Positions 13,344-14,340 of a stretch of DNA of 14,340 nucleotides are shown here, in pieces. The translations under genes and the position numbers were made by a program. Under the pieces are notes generated by a model that was not told the DNA's origin, did no database searches, and was given only the letters and a program-made list of their open reading frames with translations. Source of the DNA: Desulfosporosinus sp. (GTDB lineage: Bacteria; Bacillota; Desulfitobacteriia; Desulfitobacteriales; Desulfitobacteriaceae); the NCBI GenBank assembly GCA_003132105.1, contig PKWS01000398.1, positions 1 through 14,340 on the forward strand, written 5' to 3'. Numbering within the stretch: the stretch's first letter is position 1; every line of letters starts with the position of its first letter.

Positions 13344-14340
13344 TCAGCTAAGTGATGCGTTTGGTGGGAGAAACCGGTTTTTAAAACAGGGTAAGGTTAC
13401 CTGTTTTTCGGGCATATAATTTCCCTTGCGTTCACTGTACACTAACCCTGCTTGATTTAAGACCTTCAAATGTTTGGAAACGGTTGCTTCTGAAAGGCTG
13501 TACATTTCTGCCAACTGTTGGGTACAGTAGGGGTGATAAAATACCTGTCTTAGAATCTTCATTCGGGTCTCATCCGACATCGCGTTCATGATTCCTAGCA
13601 AATCTTTGGGGACAGCATCCACTCTGTCTGCCCCAGGAACAGTCACCGCATACCCCACGCTGACCGTTGACTCAAACGTTCCCATTAAGAGATGGGGCGC
13701 AATATACGTGGAAGGGTGTACAATAATTTTGGAAAGCCCTGTGTAGGGAAAACGCCAGGTATGAGCTTTATGAAAAAGGAGTTCCTGATCCCTGAGGATG
13801 AAACGCGGATGGATCGCTTCCATCGCCTCTATAGGCGCTTTTCGCAGCTTCTCCTGAAAAGTTCGTACCGAAGAAATCAGCCACGGCTCTATTCGGCGCA
13901 GTTCTTTGGAGAAATATTCCTGATAATATGTACCTAACACTTCTGCGAATTGCCTACGCAGAGTTGCTGGCTTTCGAAGCAGATCCATCAGTCGCTTCGT
14001 CCATTGATTCCTCTCTACTTCGTTACCCTGTAGCCACAAGTCGACGTGTTCCATTGACATTACCTGCCCCAATAAGCAATACACAAACTGCCGCTCATCC
14101 ACCCTCTGAAGTTTTTCGATCCCCTCTTCCACTGAGGATTCCCGAAAATCACAGATGTCATGAAGGTCAAACAGGTTTAGCCAATCGTTAGAGGCCAGTC
14201 CAAGATCGACAATGAGCTGTTTCAGGGTAGGAAAAAGTAAAGCCTCGGTTTCCCTAGCCCAAGTGAGTCGCTCCAGATGATGTTTGGGTTCCAGCAAAAC
14301 GTGGAGACTGGACACCACCTCTAAAAACGGTGAGTATTCG
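13344..14340 (-). CDS. ArsR-type winged-helix regulator with long N-terminal domain (5' end outside window)
   Basis: The reading frame is open to the right edge (its first visible residues are EYSPFLEVVSSLH), so the true start is not seen; a GTG at 14318 has no convincing ribosome site and is taken as internal. At least 331 residues are visible. The last 80 or so form an ArsR-like winged helix: LLGIMNAMSDETRMKILRQ, then CTQQLAEMYSLSEATVSKHL with the recognition helix, then LNQAGLVYSERKGNYM. The roughly 240 residues before it have no cysteine-rich metal site that I can see and no membrane segment; they look like the large N-terminal domain of ArsR-related regulators that include transcription-linked sensory regions. 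The ligand is unknown. The gene reads towards the hairpin at 13218-13240. Confidence 0.8.
   Translation of the reverse strand, partial: EYSPFLEVVSSLHVLLEPKHHLERLTWARETEALLFPTLKQLIVDLGLASNDWLNLFDLHDICDFRESSVEEGIEKLQRVDERQFVYCLLGQVMSMEHVDLWLQGNEVERNQWTKRLMDLLRKPATLRRQFAEVLGTYYQEYFSKELRRIEPWLISSVRTFQEKLRKAPIEAMEAIHPRFILRDQELLFHKAHTWRFPYTGLSKIIVHPSTYIAPHLLMGTFESTVSVGYAVTVPGADRVDAVPKDLLGIMNAMSDETRMKILRQVFYHPYCTQQLAEMYSLSEATVSKHLKVLNQAGLVYSERKGNYMPEKQVTLPCFKNRFLPPNASLS

Noticed and set aside
14316..14318. GTG as true start of the ArsR-type regulator
   Set aside because: The frame continues in protein-like sequence to the window edge and no good ribosome site precedes the GTG.
1..14340. tRNA, rRNA, CRISPR, transposase or phage genes
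   Set aside because: No cloverleaf-like gene, regular spacer-repeat pattern or recombinase motif was found by eye on either strand.

Overview
The window reads as the chromosome of a low-to-mid GC, Gram-positive anaerobe of the class Clostridia, probably a relative of Desulfitobacterium/Desulfosporosinus (inference from protein character, LL-diaminopimelate aminotransferase, strong AGGAGG ribosome sites and frequent TTG/GTG starts). No species-level claim can be made from the sequence alone.

Core block, about 1-10910. Read leftwards from 8851, the minus strand carries a P2A Ca2+-type ATPase, then dapF-dapL (the last two steps to meso-diaminopimelate), then a tightly packed operon yicC-remA-gmk-rpoZ-coaBC-metK, with metK running off the left edge. 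A recognisable extended -10 promoter lies before yicC and a -35/-10 promoter before dapF. The divergent gene at 9003-10841 encodes an RqcH/FbpA-type NFACT protein and ends in a strong terminator. The gene set and order match the Bacillus subtilis yloA-yloB-yloC-remA-gmk-rpoZ-coaBC cluster, except that dapF-dapL sits between the ATPase and yicC and metK follows coaBC.

Accessory block, about 10911-14340. All its intact genes are on the minus strand and the DNA looks more A/T-rich by eye. It holds a YefM-YoeB toxin-antitoxin operon with a clear TGTACA-type operator, a two-gene unit of a membrane-anchored C39-like cysteine peptidase and a VanW-family protein, a short stretch that may be the tail of a lost plus-strand gene followed by a hairpin, and an ArsR-type regulator whose N-terminus lies beyond the right edge.

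The left block links nucleotide supply (Gmk), transcription (RpoZ), coenzyme A and S-adenosylmethionine synthesis, RNA turnover (YicC), matrix/osmotic gene regulation (RemA), wall precursor synthesis (DapF/DapL), ion export and ribosome rescue (RqcH). No tRNA, rRNA, CRISPR array, transposase or phage gene was found. Nothing here is a convincing wholly new system; the best leads are the C39-VanW pair, the truncated plus-strand tail beside it, the structured dapF leader and the GGGGCACG repeat cluster.
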